A stretch of 64,000 nt of DNA, from the NCBI GenBank assembly GCA_023053685.1, contig JALIGW010000002.1, positions 249,186,856-249,250,855 of the forward strand, in the 5' to 3' direction. Below are positions 43,483-55,688 of this stretch, piece after piece. The notes under the pieces are model-generated. The model ran no database searches, was not told the origin of the DNA, and saw only the letters and a program-made list of their open reading frames with translations. Numbering within the stretch: position 1 is the first letter of the stretch; each line of letters starts with the position of its first letter. The translations under genes and the position numbers were made by a program. Origin of the DNA: Diadophis punctatus similis (Eukaryota; Chordata; Lepidosauria; Squamata; Dipsadidae).

Positions 43483-45130
43483 TTCGGCCACCAGGGAGGT
43501 TTCACGCGGCTGGCTCCAGGCATTGGTCAATGCTTCTTTGAGAGAGGGGTCCATCCCGCAGCTCTTAAAAGTTGCGGTGGTGAGGCCCCTCCTCAAGAAG
43601 CCTTCCCTGGACCCGGCGGATTTAAAGAACTTCCGTCCGGTCTCCAACCTTCCCTTTATGGGGAAGGTTGTAGAGAAAGTGGTGGCGCTCCAGCTCCTAC
43701 GGCTGTTGGATGACACTGATTTTTCTGGATCCCTTCCAATCGGGTTTCAGGCGCGGCTACAGTATGGAAACGGCTTTGGTCACCCTGATGGATGATCTCT
43801 GGCGAGCCCGGGATGGTGGTTATTCCTCCATCCTGGTGCTACTTGACCTCTCAGCGGCTTTCGATACCATTGACCATGGTATCCTTCTGCGTCGTCTCGG
43901 CGAGGTAGGGGTGGGCGGCACTGTTTTGCAGGGGTTCTTCTTCCTCTCTGACAGGACACAGTCGGTGTTGACAGGGGGGCAGAGGTCGAGCCCTAGGCCC
44001 CTACTATGTGGGGTGTCGCAGGGCTCGGTCCTCTCACCCATCCTGTTTAACATCTACATGAAACCGCTGGGTGAGATCATCCGATGACACGGGGTGAGGT
44101 ACCAGCAGTATGCTGATGATACCCAGTTGTACATCTCCACCTCGTCTCAATTCAGGGAAGCTGTGGACGTAATGGGCCGCTGCCTGGACGATGTTAGGGT
44201 CTGGATGGGATGAACCGGCTAAAACTTAACCCTGACAAGACTGAGTGGCTGTGGATACTGCCTCCCAAGGATTTGGTCAATTGTCCCTCCTTGGTTCTTG
44301 GGGGGGAGAAATTAGCTCCCTCAGAACGGGTCCGCAATTTGGGTGTCCTCCTAGATCCACAGCTAAAATTGGAGCAACATCTTTCAGCTGTGGCTAGGGG
44401 GACCTTTGCACAAGTACGTCTTGTGCACCAATTGCGACCCTACTTGGAGAAGGAGGCACTACTCACAGTCACTCACGCCCTTATCACCTCCCAGCTGGAT
44501 TACTGCAACGCGCTCTACATGGGGCTACCCTTGAAGAGTGTCCGGAGACTGCAACTGGTGCAAAATGCAGCTGCGCGAGCTGTGGTGGGTGTGCCTAGAT
44601 ACACCCACGTAACACCTATCCTCTGCCAGCTGCATTGGCTGCTCATTAGTCTCCGGATCCAATTTAAGGTGTTGGTTTTTACCTTTAAATCCCTACATGG
44701 CTCAGGGCCAGGTTACCTTCGGGACTGCATCCTGCCGCATACCTCCCTACGACCGGTTACGGCCCACAGAGTTGGTCTCCTCCAGGTCCCATCGACCAAG
44801 CAATGCCGGTTGGTGGGGCCGAGGGGGAGAGCCTTCTCTGTGGGATCTACCTCCCTTTGGAACCAACTCCCTCCAGAGATCAGGACTATCCCCACCCTGC
44901 TGGCCTTCCGTAAAGCAATAAAAACTTGGCTCTTCCGGCAGGTGGGGTGAAAGTGAGACCAATCAGACTATATATGGGTCTCCCCCTGGTTATGAATGCT
45001 AGATGTTTTTTTAACTTTTGTAGTTTTTAACTGTTATGTTTTTTATATTGATAAATGGATTTGACATGGTGTGAGACGCCCAGAGTCCCCTGGGAGTTGG
45101 GCGGCATACAAATCTATTTAAATAAATAAA
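43483..45130 (+). mobile_element. L2-type LINE, RT to 3' end
   Basis: Blocks in order: VAVVRPLLKKPSLDPADLKN, FRPVSNLPF, LDLSAAFDTIDHGILLRRL, GVSQGSVLSPILFNIYM, YQQYADDTQLYIS, then LDYCNALYMGLP, LQLVQNAAARAV and LWNQLPPEIRT in the 44210-44950 frame. Frameshifts occur near 43735 and 44210 and a stop at 44084. The 3' UTR ends GGGCGGCATACAAATCTATT(TAAA)n. A short duplication ATGAAAA flanks it. The endonuclease is missing. Confidence 0.9.
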
Positions 45131-45439
45131 TAAATGAAATAAAATGAAAATTGGAAAATGATGGACAAACTGATGATTACACTGGTATTTACACTGACAA
45201 GAAAAATGAAAAGAGAATTGAAAATAATAAACAGACTGATGATTACACTGGGATTTACAGTGACATGAAAAGAGCAAGAGGGGATAATTGGTACCAGAGG
45301 AAGCAACTTAAAAATAAGAGGAGTAATAGGGAGAAGAGATTAGGAAAAACTGAGAATAGATTTATGCTAACTTACATAAAAGGAAGGAAAGAAATATGGA
45401 AGAAAAGGAATTATTGGTATAGCAACAATTTGTCAATAT

Positions 45440-45868
45440 AAATAAAAGATAACAGTTAAATTCATACAGAAAGGTTGTATAATGTGTTAGTGTAACTAAA
45501 CTTAGAAACTGAGTTTAAGGATTGTATGAAAATGGGGTTAAAATAGTGGAGAAATTATAAAGATGGAAATATGGGAAAAGACTAAATTTATAATTTAAAT
45601 GTGGGTGATGTGATGATGTTATGTATTTTTGTATATGATGGTTATGCTAAAAAAAGAAAAGAAAATTTAGGCTTTTTGGATAAAAATATGGTGGACTTTT
45701 CAAAATATTTTACAGAAAAGATCAAGTTTATGACAATTTTTTTTGCTGGAACAACTATGGACTGAACTATGGACTGTACTGTAATAGTAATTAAGTTGAC
45801 TTTAAAGGGGGGGAGAAAAGAGAAAAATGTTTGTACTTAGTACTAATAAAACTTTTTGAATAAAAAAA
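45440..45868 (+). mobile_element. L1 3' UTR fragment
   Basis: The end TTTGTACTTAGTACTAATAA...AACTTTTTGAATAAAAAAAT resembles the reverse complement of 51644-51690 (AAAACTTTTTCAATTAAAAA), marking it as the 3' terminus of the same L1 family. The left boundary is uncertain. Confidence 0.5.
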
Positions 45869-47100
45869 TTAGTGTAGATAAGTATGTATAATTAATCAAC
45901 TTAATTATGTCAAGAGGTGTTTTATAAGTTAATAAATTTAGATTAAATTGGTATATGTTGGATTGAATCAAATTTTGATGCTCTTTTTAAGATTTGCTCT
46001 CTATATGAGATATGCATAATTTATAAATTGAGTTAATGTTGAAAAAGATTTAGAAAACTATAGATGTAATTTGGAATATTATAAGACTTGCATAACTATT
46101 ATTTGTAAAGGATTTTATATAAGACTATATATTTTATATGTTGGTTTGAATTAAGTTTTGATGAATAGAGATATGAAGAGAAATAAAACAGATTGAAAAG
46201 CATTTAGATAATTATTGATATTATTGGTATGTTATAAGATTTGTGTAATTATTACTTATAAAGGTCTCTATATAAGACTATATAATTTACAAATGGGATT
46301 TTTCGATGTGGAGATTTTAGAATGTTATTAAGCAATAATGTAGTGATAAGATCAGGAAATGTAGTGATAAGATCAGAATTTGTTAAAATATGGAGAATGT
46401 GACAATAAAAAGAAAATAAAGTTGGAAAGGAGATATAAAAAGGGGAAAGATATTAGAAAGTTAGGGCATTTGGAAAGGGCAGAATAAAAAAAAGAATCAG
46501 TTAAGATATAAATTAGGAAAGGAAAGAGTAAGGCCTAAAATTAAGAAGTACAAGAAAATGAAGAAATTTGGAAGATAAGCAATGGTGAATAATTTGAAAG
46601 AAAATTGAAAACTAAAGGTGGTAGACCCATGTGACAAAAATAGGAGGAAGGAGGCAGCATTAGATAATATTTGTTATACCTAGAAGAATATATTACATAT
46701 TTAAATATAGATAAAGGGAAAATGTTAGTTTATGAATAGCACCGATGTTGGAATAAATTTAGGGTTCTGGAAAGCTCGTCTGTCAACCACATAACAGATT
46801 AAGATTAGAAGTACTCAGGAAAGGACAAGAAGGAGGAAGAGGAAGTAGGTAGGAAGGGTAGAGAGGTGGGGGGAAGTAGGTAAGAGGGAGAGAGGGAGAA
46901 AGAAGGTAGAGGGAAGAGAGGGAGATAGAGGGAGGGGAGTTACATGAAATATAGAAGGAAAACAGATGGGAGATAAAAGTAAGTGCAAATTTAGGATATT
47001 TGTTTATGATATATTGGAAAAATGTACAAGTGTGTAACGTTGATATTATGGTATATGTATACTGTAAATGTAAAGTTGGAGAAAAAAATAAAAAAAATTT

Positions 47101-47573
47101 AGAAAAAAAATGAATGTCCTATCTGTGGGAAAGGTTTCAGTCAGAATTGCAAACTCGTGGTACACCAGAGGATTCACACAGGAAAGAAACCCTTTGAATG
47201 TCCTGATTGTGGGAAATGTTTCAGTGAGAATTGTGGGAAAGGCTTCAGTCAGAATTGCAACCTCGTGGTACACCAGAGGATTCACACAGGAAAGAAACTC
47301 TTTGAATGTCCTGATTGTGGGAAAGGTTTTAGTTATAATTCCAGCCTGGTGAGACACCAGAGGACTCACACAGGAGAGAAACCCTTTGAATGTCCTGACT
47401 ATGGGAAAAGTTTCAGTCAAAATTCCCACCTGGTGATACACCAGAGGACTCACACCATGGAGAAATCTTTGAAATGTCCAATCTGTGGACATTACTTCAA
47501 GCATAAATCATCCCTTATTGCACACAAGGAAATTCACATGAGGCAACAGTTGAAGAGTTTAGAGAAGTCTTGA
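47101..47573 (+). pseudogene. ZNF v terminal fingers and tail
   Basis: The frame encodes five fingers and the terminal MRQQLKSLEKS. In the second, an in-frame deletion fuses two fingers ([17 protein letters not shown], 47212-47252), and the fourth has CPDY for CPDC. The last is the CPICGHYFKHKSSLIAHKEI terminal finger shared with ZNF i. Stop TGA at 47571-47573. It is cut off from the main array by the element at 43135-47100; the 47157-47573 frame begins with an internal ATG. Confidence 0.78.
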
Positions 47574-48650
47574 ATTTCATTTGTGATCTCCCATTGAAAG
47601 TGCAGGTGAGAAATTGATTGTTTGAATTTTGGCTTGATTCATTTTACTCAAACATTTCTCAGGATTAAACTTGTAGGTGGAGAGAAAAGGAAAGTGGAAA
47701 ATGGCCTGACTCCCATCTCACCAGACCTCACACCCTCCTCCCCTTTACCTTTTGAAGATCTCTGATCCTCATGTTGGGGGGGGAGGGAAGCCCACGCATC
47801 CTTGGGCCTCATGACTGTGTCCTAGTATCAACCATTTTCAATGAGCCCTGGATTTGTCCCTGGGCCATGCAGTGGAGTTTTGGAAGTGGCTGCCATTTTG
47901 CCACACTGTCACGTAGAAGAGGGACAAACCTCTCTGTTTTGCAACCTTAACATGAGAAAAAAATGTATAATAGAAAATGTCTCATATTGGAATTATCAGA
48001 AGCATTTGACATATTAAAAATGGGTATTGTCAGTGTTGCTATAAACATTAGGGCAAGGTAAGAAACTCAGAGTTGTCTCAAACTGTGAGATGAGCAGCGA
48101 TGAAGTTTAATAATAAATGAAATTAATAATAAAAAGGTAATGTAAAGCTCATTTCCCAACTCTTGCTCAGTGATGACGACTCCGCACATGCAGTGGATTT
48201 CTAACTCACTACTTTTGTTAACTTGTAATCTGTCTCTTCTGCATTTTGCATCTCTACGACCAATCTATCTTCCTCAGCTTCCCTTCCCTCCTCATTATAA
48301 ATTTAGAATTTCAGTTTCAGTCATATATCGGTCCATGCACTCTGTGACTTATGAGCTGCAATTAGGATTCTGCCTCTTAATTTATTTGTTGCTTTGCTAC
48401 TTGCTCCAGTCCTACATTCTATGAAAGAATGACATTTCATTAGGCACAATTAAATTAGAATGGCTAAACTGGATCTGTTTTGATTGGCATTCTTCTCAGA
48501 TACAGTGATGGCTTTCTCCATCACTGCCAGTCTGAGAGATGGAAGTTAGGACTTTTCAAACTGGACAACTAAGCTACAGTTCTCCTTGTAACTTTACAAC
48601 CTTTAAAGCAGCCATTGGTTATGCCAGTGGGTTTGTAGGCTTTTGAAAAT
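47574..48650 (+). other. 3' UTR-like downstream block, copy 3
   Basis: Homologous to 22900-23950. It contains AATAAA at 48112-48117. No coding region is seen. Confidence 0.65.
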
Positions 48651-48749
48651 CATGCCATTGCAGAGGATCTATCTGGCTTCCCTGGTGACTCTCCCCATTA
48701 TGAATCAGATTGAACAGACATCATGAAATTGAGAAGCCAACAAGAAGTA

Positions 48750-48935
48750 ATAGTACTGCTTCACACTATGCCAGTGAGACCACACTTAGAATACTGCGTC
48801 CAGTTCTGGTCACCATAAAATGAAAAAGATGTTGAGATTATGGAAAAGGTGCAAAGAAGAGCAACTAAGATGATAAAGGCTCTGGACACTAAATCATATG
48901 ACGATCAGTTGAGGGAGCTAGGATAACAAGGCTAT
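48750..48935 (+). mobile_element. CR1 LINE internal fragment, old
   Basis: LRYCVQFW-like text (ACTTAGAATACTGCGTCCAG) and [24 protein letters not shown] coding with substitutions. Truncated at both ends. Confidence 0.7.
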
Positions 48936-50087
48936 TGAAGGGAAGGATTAGAAGTAAGCATGGTAAAGGAGATTTTAAGAAGTGGCTGTGGTCCTCATGG
49001 CATCTACGCAGATGTGGAGGAGGCACGCGGTCACATTTGCCAACCGGTATCGAAGGTAAGGGAATACCACCACTGATGCTGATATACCAGAGGACTCACA
49101 CAGGAGAGAAACCCCTTGAATGTCCTGATTGTGGGACAAGTTTCAGTCAGAGTTCCCACCTCGAAAGACACAACAGGACTCACACAGGAGAGAAACCCTT
49201 TGAATGTCCTAGTGGTAGGAAAAGTTTCAGTGATAATTCCAGCCTGGTGATGCACCAGAGGAATCATACAGGAGAGAAATCCTTTCAATGTTCTGATTGT
49301 GGGAAAAGTTTCAGTCAGAATTCCAACCTCGTGATACATCAGAGGACTCACACAGGAGAGAAACAGGAGTGTCCAGACTGAGGGAAAGATTTCAGTACCG
49401 TATGTTCCGGCGTATAGGACGACTTTTTAACCCAGGAAAATCTCAAAAGTTGGGGGTCGTCTTATACGCCGGGTATTGTCTTAACATCAGGCGGCCTGCC
49501 ACTGGGAGCCGGGCTGCACCAAATGTTGGTCTTCGGGGGGAAAAGGGGGGCCGTAGGGAGGATTTTAAGGGGATCGGAGAGCTGTTCGCAGATGCAGCAA
49601 CCGAGGAGGAGAAGCAGTGATGCAGCGTTTCCCAAAGAGCAGAAAACCTTGCAAAGAAAGGCGGAGACTCGGAAGGGAGGGGGCGCAATGGGGGAAACTT
49701 CACCTCCCTCTCCTTCCCACCTGCACCTGGGGATTCCCCCTCCTCCTCCTTACCCCCCCCTGGTCCCCTCCCCCACTTGCAGCATCCTTGCCTACCAGGC
49801 CCCCCTTGAGTGCCCATTCCCAAGAAGGGATCTCCACAGCACTTGAAGTAAGAGACATCGGGAGACCACGAAGGGGGACAGGAGGGAAAGGAAACTTGGT
49901 TCCCAACCCTCTCTTTCCCCTTTCCTACCTCCCCTCTAGGCATAAAAGCTCTCTGCCCTTAACCTCTTCATTGAAACCACTGCGGGGAGGGGGCGACTGG
50001 GGCGCTGCTGAGCAATGCAGAAATCAGGATTTCTGTTGACAGCTTGCTCATAATTTAGGAACTCTACCGCTGCAAAACATGCAGAGA

Positions 50088-50213
50088 TCTTCAAACTTGG
50101 CAACTCTAAGATTTGTGGACTTCAACTCTCAGAATTCTCCAGCCAGCTATGCTGGCTGAAGAATTCTGGGAATTGAAGTCCACAAGTCTTAAAGTTGCCA
50201 AGTTTGAAGACCT
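50088..50213. mobile_element. Palindromic MITE, complete copy
   Basis: TCTTCAAACTTGGCAACTCT...AGTTGCCAAGTTTGAAGA forms a near-perfect 126-bp hairpin, with CAGAGA/CCTCTG ends. It is nested in the TA-flanked element. Confidence 0.8.
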
Positions 50214-50721
50214 CTGCTTTAAAGCAAAAATAACAAGAGTAAAAAGTGGAATGGCTCCTTTACAAAGAAATCCAAAAGGTCTATTAAATAAGCCTTTTGC
50301 TTGTTTATTCACTAGAAAGGAACCCATTCCCTTCCCATTCAGGCACTTTCCAGAAGGAATGGCATGATGAATTAAAACCTATCTGTACTTTTCAGCATTC
50401 ATGATCCCATCAATATTGCCAACACCACTGGCAGAAATGCAGCCCCAAACAGGTCAGACACTCCACCATGTTCCCTTGAAGGCGACAAACACTCATTTGT
50501 CCATCTCTCTCCAACTCTTCTCACATAGGGTTTCAACAATTGGATCCAAAAATTTCAAACTTGGGTTCATCATTCCATAATACTCTTTTCCACTGATCAT
50601 TAGTCCAATTTTTTTGAGCCTCAGCATATCTTAGCCTTTTCACTGTGTTCCCCTTCTGCAAGTGTGGTGCCTTGGCTGCTACCCATCCACAAAGACCATT
50701 CCTGATTGTGCTTCTTCAGAC

Positions 50722-51078
<357 letters not shown>

Positions 51079-51249
51079 GGGTAGTCTTATACAGCGAGTA
51101 TATCCCAAACTCTATATTTTAACTGGAAAAGTTGGGGGTTGTCTTATACGCCCAGTCGTCTTATATGCCGGAACATACGGTACTAGGACTAGCCTTCTCA
51201 ATCATGTGCTTCTCCACATAGGGGAGAAACCTGTCAGAATCCCATAAAG

Positions 51250-51626
51250 GTGACTCTGCCATTCAATGAGAAAGGGGTTTTGGGGTTTGATGTATCAACA
51301 TTGCTTGTATCAATTGAGGGCTTAACAACACACATCCTGGTGCCAGGAATCTGGACACCTCTTCATCTTGGGATATGTTTTATGAGGGGCCATGTGGTGA
51401 TGTTACTCGAATAGAGACTGGAAGAGGCTTTGGGAACCAGAGAAGATTACGTTTCCACGCAGTGGGGTTTCACATGTGTGGATTGGCCAGGTTTTACACT
51501 CTGCCTAATGGGGAGGGGTTTCTAAGCTTAAGTGTGCTTGCTTTGCCTAAGGGTATTCAGATTTTGCTTTGAATGGCCTGTATTCACATCTCCTTGAATA
51601 AAGAATCCTTTTGATCTATTCAGCTT
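51250..51626. other. Unassigned segment after zinc-finger relic
   Basis: It lies between the finger remnant and the L1 insertion. AATAAA near 51597 lies close to the right end. It could be a diverged LTR or UTR; nothing decisive is seen. Confidence 0.3.
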
Positions 51627-52000
51627 AAGAGTTTGTATCTTTTTTTTTAATTGAAAAAGTTTTATACGTACAAAGTACAAACATTTTTTATTATTTTCTC
51701 CCCCATCCCCCCATCCCTCCCCCCCAACTCCCCCTCTCCCCCCAACTCCCCCTCCCCCCTCCCTAGACTTCCCAGAACATACACAGGGTATAATATAATC
51801 TACATCAATATAAAACTAATATATATTAACAAATTATTAACTTCCAAATATCATAAAATCTTAACTCCTTATACTATTAATTAAACAAAAAAATTGAAAT
51901 TGAAATATATCCTTCACAGTCTATTTTAATCTTCGTATTCCAATACTCAATTCAAATATAATCCGTCCTTCTTCTCCATTATCAGAGATATCATTTAAAT

Positions 52001-53304
52001 CGGAATGGGACAGTTCGCCTCCTCCACTCTGCCACACCTGTTTTGTCCCCAGGCTTCCGCCCCCAAACAATCCGGCTCTGCCTTTTCTCCTTGGCCCCTT
52101 AGCCTAACGGGCCAAAAAGCCAGTTCACCCCGGGCTTTTGGGCGCACGGGACACTTTGCCCCCAGCCAATCAGAGGAGCAAGAATCCCACCCCCTTGGAA
52201 GCAGCCTTTTTAGGAGAAGGAACAAGTCTTCCCTCTCTTGCTTAAAAGAGACACATTTTTCAGAGGGTCCCAATGAAAGAAACGGGAGGGAGGAACAGTG
52301 CTTCCAGCTGGACTACCTCTCTTCCTTAAAACAGACACGTTTTTCAGAGGGTCCCAATGAAAGAAACGGGAGGAACAGTGCTTCCAGCTGGACTCAATGA
52401 GATTCCCTCTCTTGCTTAAAACAGACACGTTTTTCAGAGGGTCCCAAAGAAGGAAAGGGGAGGGAGGAAGAGTGCTTCTAGCTGGACTCCCTCTCTTCCT
52501 TAAAACAGACACGTTTTTCAGAGGGTCCCAATGAAAGAAACGGGAGGGAGGAACAGTGCTTCCAGCTGGACTCAATGAGATTCCCTCTCTTGCTTAAAAC
52601 AGACACGTTTTTCAGAGGGTCCCAATGAAAGAAACGGGAGGGAGTAAGAGTGCTTCTAGCTGGACTCCCTCTCTTCCTTAAAACAGACACGTTTTTCAGA
52701 GGGTCCCAAAGAAGGAAAGGGGAGGGAGGAAGAGTGCTTCTAGTTGGACTCAATGAGATTCCCTCTCTTGCTTAAAACAGACACGTTTTTCAGAGGGTCC
52801 CAATGAAGGAAAGGGGAGGGAGGAAGAGTGCTTCTAGCTGGACTCCCTCTCTTCCTTAAAACAGACACGTTTTTCAGAGGGTCCCAATGAAAGAAACGGG
52901 AGGGAGGAAGAGTGCTTCTAGCTGGACTCCCTGGACTAAAACGTGTCTGAAAAACATGTCTGTTTTAAGCAAGAGAGGGAATCTCATTGAGTCCAGCTGG
53001 AAGCACTGTTCCTCCCTCCCGTTTCTTTCATTGGGACCCTCTGAAAAATGTGTCTCTTTTAAGCAAGAGAGGGAAGACTTGTTCCTTCTCCTAAAAAGGC
53101 TGCTTCCAAGGGGGTGGGATTCTTGCTCCTCTGATTGGCTGGGGGCAAAGTGTCCCGTGCGCCCGAAAGCCCGGGGTGAACTGGCTTTTTGGCCCGTTAG
53201 GCTAAGGGGCCAAGGAGAAAAGGCAGAGCCGGATTGTTTGGGGGCGGAAGCCTGGGGACAAAACAGGTGTGGCAGAGTGGAGGAGGCGAACTGTCCTAGA
53301 CCCC
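52001..53304. repeat. 1.3-kb foldback with tandem core, inside L1
   Basis: Arms 52008-52330 and 52960-53296 are nearly perfect reverse complements (GACAGTTCGCCTCCTCCACT on the left, its complement on the right). Between them the motif ACACGTTTTTCAGAGGGTCC recurs from 52249 to 52864 in eight units of alternating length (about 80 and about 97 bp, depending on a CAATGAGATT segment). ATTTAAAT lies on each side (51993-52000, 53305-53312), which could be an 8-bp target duplication. Frames in either strand here are repeats, not genes. Confidence 0.85.
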
Positions 53305-54042
53305 ATTTAAATAGCCTTTGCAATGTTCCAAAAATTTCCACTCCCAATTTTGTACCACCAGCAACCAATCCACTGTTATTAAATTCAAAAGCAGATTAAA
53401 CCATATCTAAAAAATACTTAACAACTTCACTCATTTAGTTACATTAAATTGCATCCTATACTTATTCCCACCCTATAATATAATTTAATTCTAATCTCTA
53501 CCAATTTAATCTCTATTACGTTACCTTACCTTCTATACTTATTCCCCAAACTATATTATTGATTTGATCTTGTTATTTAAAACCAATTTAATCTCTATTA
53601 CATCACTTTGCCTTGTATAATCAAACCTCTTGTAATTTAATTCCTCTAACCTTATACATTCTCATATATACATTTACACTTTATTCTTATTTATTTTACT
53701 TTATCCTTAGTTTATCCTACTAACACTAAAACATCCATTTTTAATTCCCCTCGCTTTCAAATCTGCGAGAGGAGTTAAATATTTCTTTAAATTGACTTCT
53801 GAAAATATGCCGATTTAATCTTGCTTCACTTCGAGGAGTTGAGGACTGTAATGAATAACTTGATTCTTGTTCCCTTCCCACACTTTCACTTTCAACAGAT
53901 ACTTCTCTAATCTGTCCTGAATCGTTTGTTTGTTCTTGTCTATTCAGAGTTCCTTTCTGTTGTGGAATATACAAATCTTCCTTTCCCTCTCTTTTAGCAT
54001 TCTCATTTCCTTTGTCTTCTGGTGGTTTTGGTATCCCCACCT

Positions 54043-54944
54043 TTAATAGTTGGCAAGAAAATCCTTTGCTTTGGCAATCGTATTAAGTCTATATCTTTCT
54101 GCCCTGTAAATAACCGATAGTCCAGTCGGGATACCCCATGTGTATTTTATCTGTTGCAGTTTCAACTCTGCCACCAGAAAAGTATAATCTTTACGTGCTT
54201 TCAGTATTTTTGAAGGAATTTCCTTAAATACCAAAACCTCTTGATCTTCCACCTTCAGCTTATTTTTATAAGTCGCCTGTAAGATTCGATTTCGCAATGC
54301 TTTTGTGGTAAAATATATTACAATGTCTCTTGGCAAATGATCTTGTCTTGCAAACCAAGAATTAACACGGTATATTTTTTCAATCTGCACTCCCAATTGG
54401 ACTCTTGTTTTCCCCAAAATCTGCACCAGTACGTCCACAATCTTATCCTTTAAATCCTCTTGTGCATTTTCTTTTACCCCTCTTAGGCGTAGAGCAAATT
54501 CCATATCTTTATATTGAACCATTGTTAGTTCTGCCTCAGTTCCTTCAATTTTTTTCTGCATCTCAGTTATTTTTTCACCCAAAGTCGTCGTGGTCTGTTT
54601 AATTTCAGCCACATCTTGTTTCAATAATTCCATGTTAGATACCACAGTTTTAAGTGCAGTTTCCACATTATCTCTGGTTTGTTGAGTCTGAGATGAAAAC
54701 TCCTCTGAGACAGCTTGTATTTTTCCATTAATTTCAGTAATTTTTCCATTGATTTCTTTAATTTTTTTATTAACTGCTAAAGCAATTTCCTTCTGCGTTT
54801 CTTTCCTGGCTAGCTGCCACATCTCAAACGTAAAAGTCTGTGTTGGGGGGGGGCAAAATCTTGCAGATTAACAATTTGAGTAGAGAGATTTTCAACTTTT
54901 TCTATTCCTTTAAAAAAAACAGTCTTTGCCAATTTTAAAGACAT
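54043..54944 (-). CDS. L1 ORF1p-like RNA-binding protein (decayed)
   Basis: The 259-codon frame from 54822 shows a coiled-coil region (KKIKEINGKITEINGKIQ, then LLKQDVAEIKQTTTTLGEKI) followed by the L1 ORF1p RRM and C-terminal domain (LRLRGVKENAQED, ARQDHLPRDIVIYF, VLVFKEIPSKILKARKDYTF). ORF1p is a trimeric nucleic-acid chaperone that packages L1 RNA in the cytoplasm. A better start is the ATG at 54944-54942 (MSLKLAKTVFF), but a run of nine C at 54845-54853 (plus-strand G) puts the two parts out of frame. A further 99-codon segment (54040-53741, PKPPEDKGNENAKREGKEDL) probably belonged to the tail in a shifted frame. Probably non-functional, though only lightly decayed. Confidence 0.82.
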
Positions 54945-55688
54945 CTTCAGTTTGTATTAATTCTTATATATTTATTAGAAAACCAAAAGCAAAGTCCATC
55001 AAAGTAACACGTAGGAAATAGAAGAGATTTCTTACAAGCATCTGTTAAGAAACAGAACTCTCACAAGCTTTCAGTAGCTTTCACTTTCTCCACGCCCTTT
55101 GAAATTCCAAGCGCCATCTTTAGCTACTTTGTTGCTTCCAGAAAATCCACCAAACAACACCGGAGTTAAGTAAAAATACTTGCTGTTAGATTCTCCTGGT
55201 ATGTTCCGTCTGCTACATTGTTTAAAGTATTAAAATTCATTTGTTACCAGCAGAGATAGTCGCGGCTTCTTGCTCCGCTAAAAATAAGCGGAGGCATTCC
55301 AGGTCCAGAGCTAATGACAGGCTTCAAGGGAGCCCTCACCCTTCGCACCCCAGAACTTCTTCTGGGGTGTTAGGGGGGGCTCTACCTCTGCCCATCTGCT
55401 CTTCTCCCCTCCCTTTGCCCGGGACGGGAGTTTCCAAGCTGCCAGACAGCTGATGTGGCTTATCTGGCGGCTTTTACAGAGCCTGGGATCGGGCGCCCAT
55501 AAAGAGCGTCCAGCGAGGCTCGCGGCGCCACCGGAAGAGGAAGAGTTTGTATCTTTTCCAAGGTAGATGGAGAGACAAGCCTTACAGAGTGCCCCAAGTG
55601 TGAACAGTGCTTCAGGAACCCTTCCACCCACACTGCACACAGGAAAATCCACATGAGGCCCAAAGTGATGAGTGTAGAGAAGGCTTGA

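Larger units (their letters stand above)
43135..47100 (+). mobile_element. L1-like non-autonomous element inserted in ZNF v
   Basis: It begins right after the last HQR of finger 21 with YEQIKNCLLETRGEKKVEM-type coding (compare about 7590-7640) and ends in AAAAAAATAAAAAAAATTTA (47081-47100), after which a finger resumes at ECPICGKGF. The interfinger linker is missing between the two sides. Nested in it are L2 pieces (43247-43410 inverted, 43483-45130) and an L1 3' end (about 45440-45868). No RT is encoded by the host element. Confidence 0.72.
51644..55540 (-). mobile_element. L1-type element with ORF1 but no ORF2
   Basis: A full insertion: 17-bp duplication AAGAGTTTGTATCTTTT at 51627-51643 and 55541-55557, a poly(T) end at the left, a GC-rich 5' UTR at 55090-55540, and ORF1 near 54944-54043. 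Between the end of ORF1 and the 3' UTR there is no endonuclease, RT or Cys-rich sequence, only about 440 bp of AT-rich DNA and a foldback insert (52001-53304). This resembles the HAL1 ('half-L1') arrangement known in mammals; internal deletion of a full L1 is the alternative. Confidence 0.8.

Noticed and set aside
52005..53399. Repeated frames of about 90-170 codons on both strands
   Set aside because: They are copies of the same foldback and tandem repeat read in different places; they mirror each other exactly across the centre.
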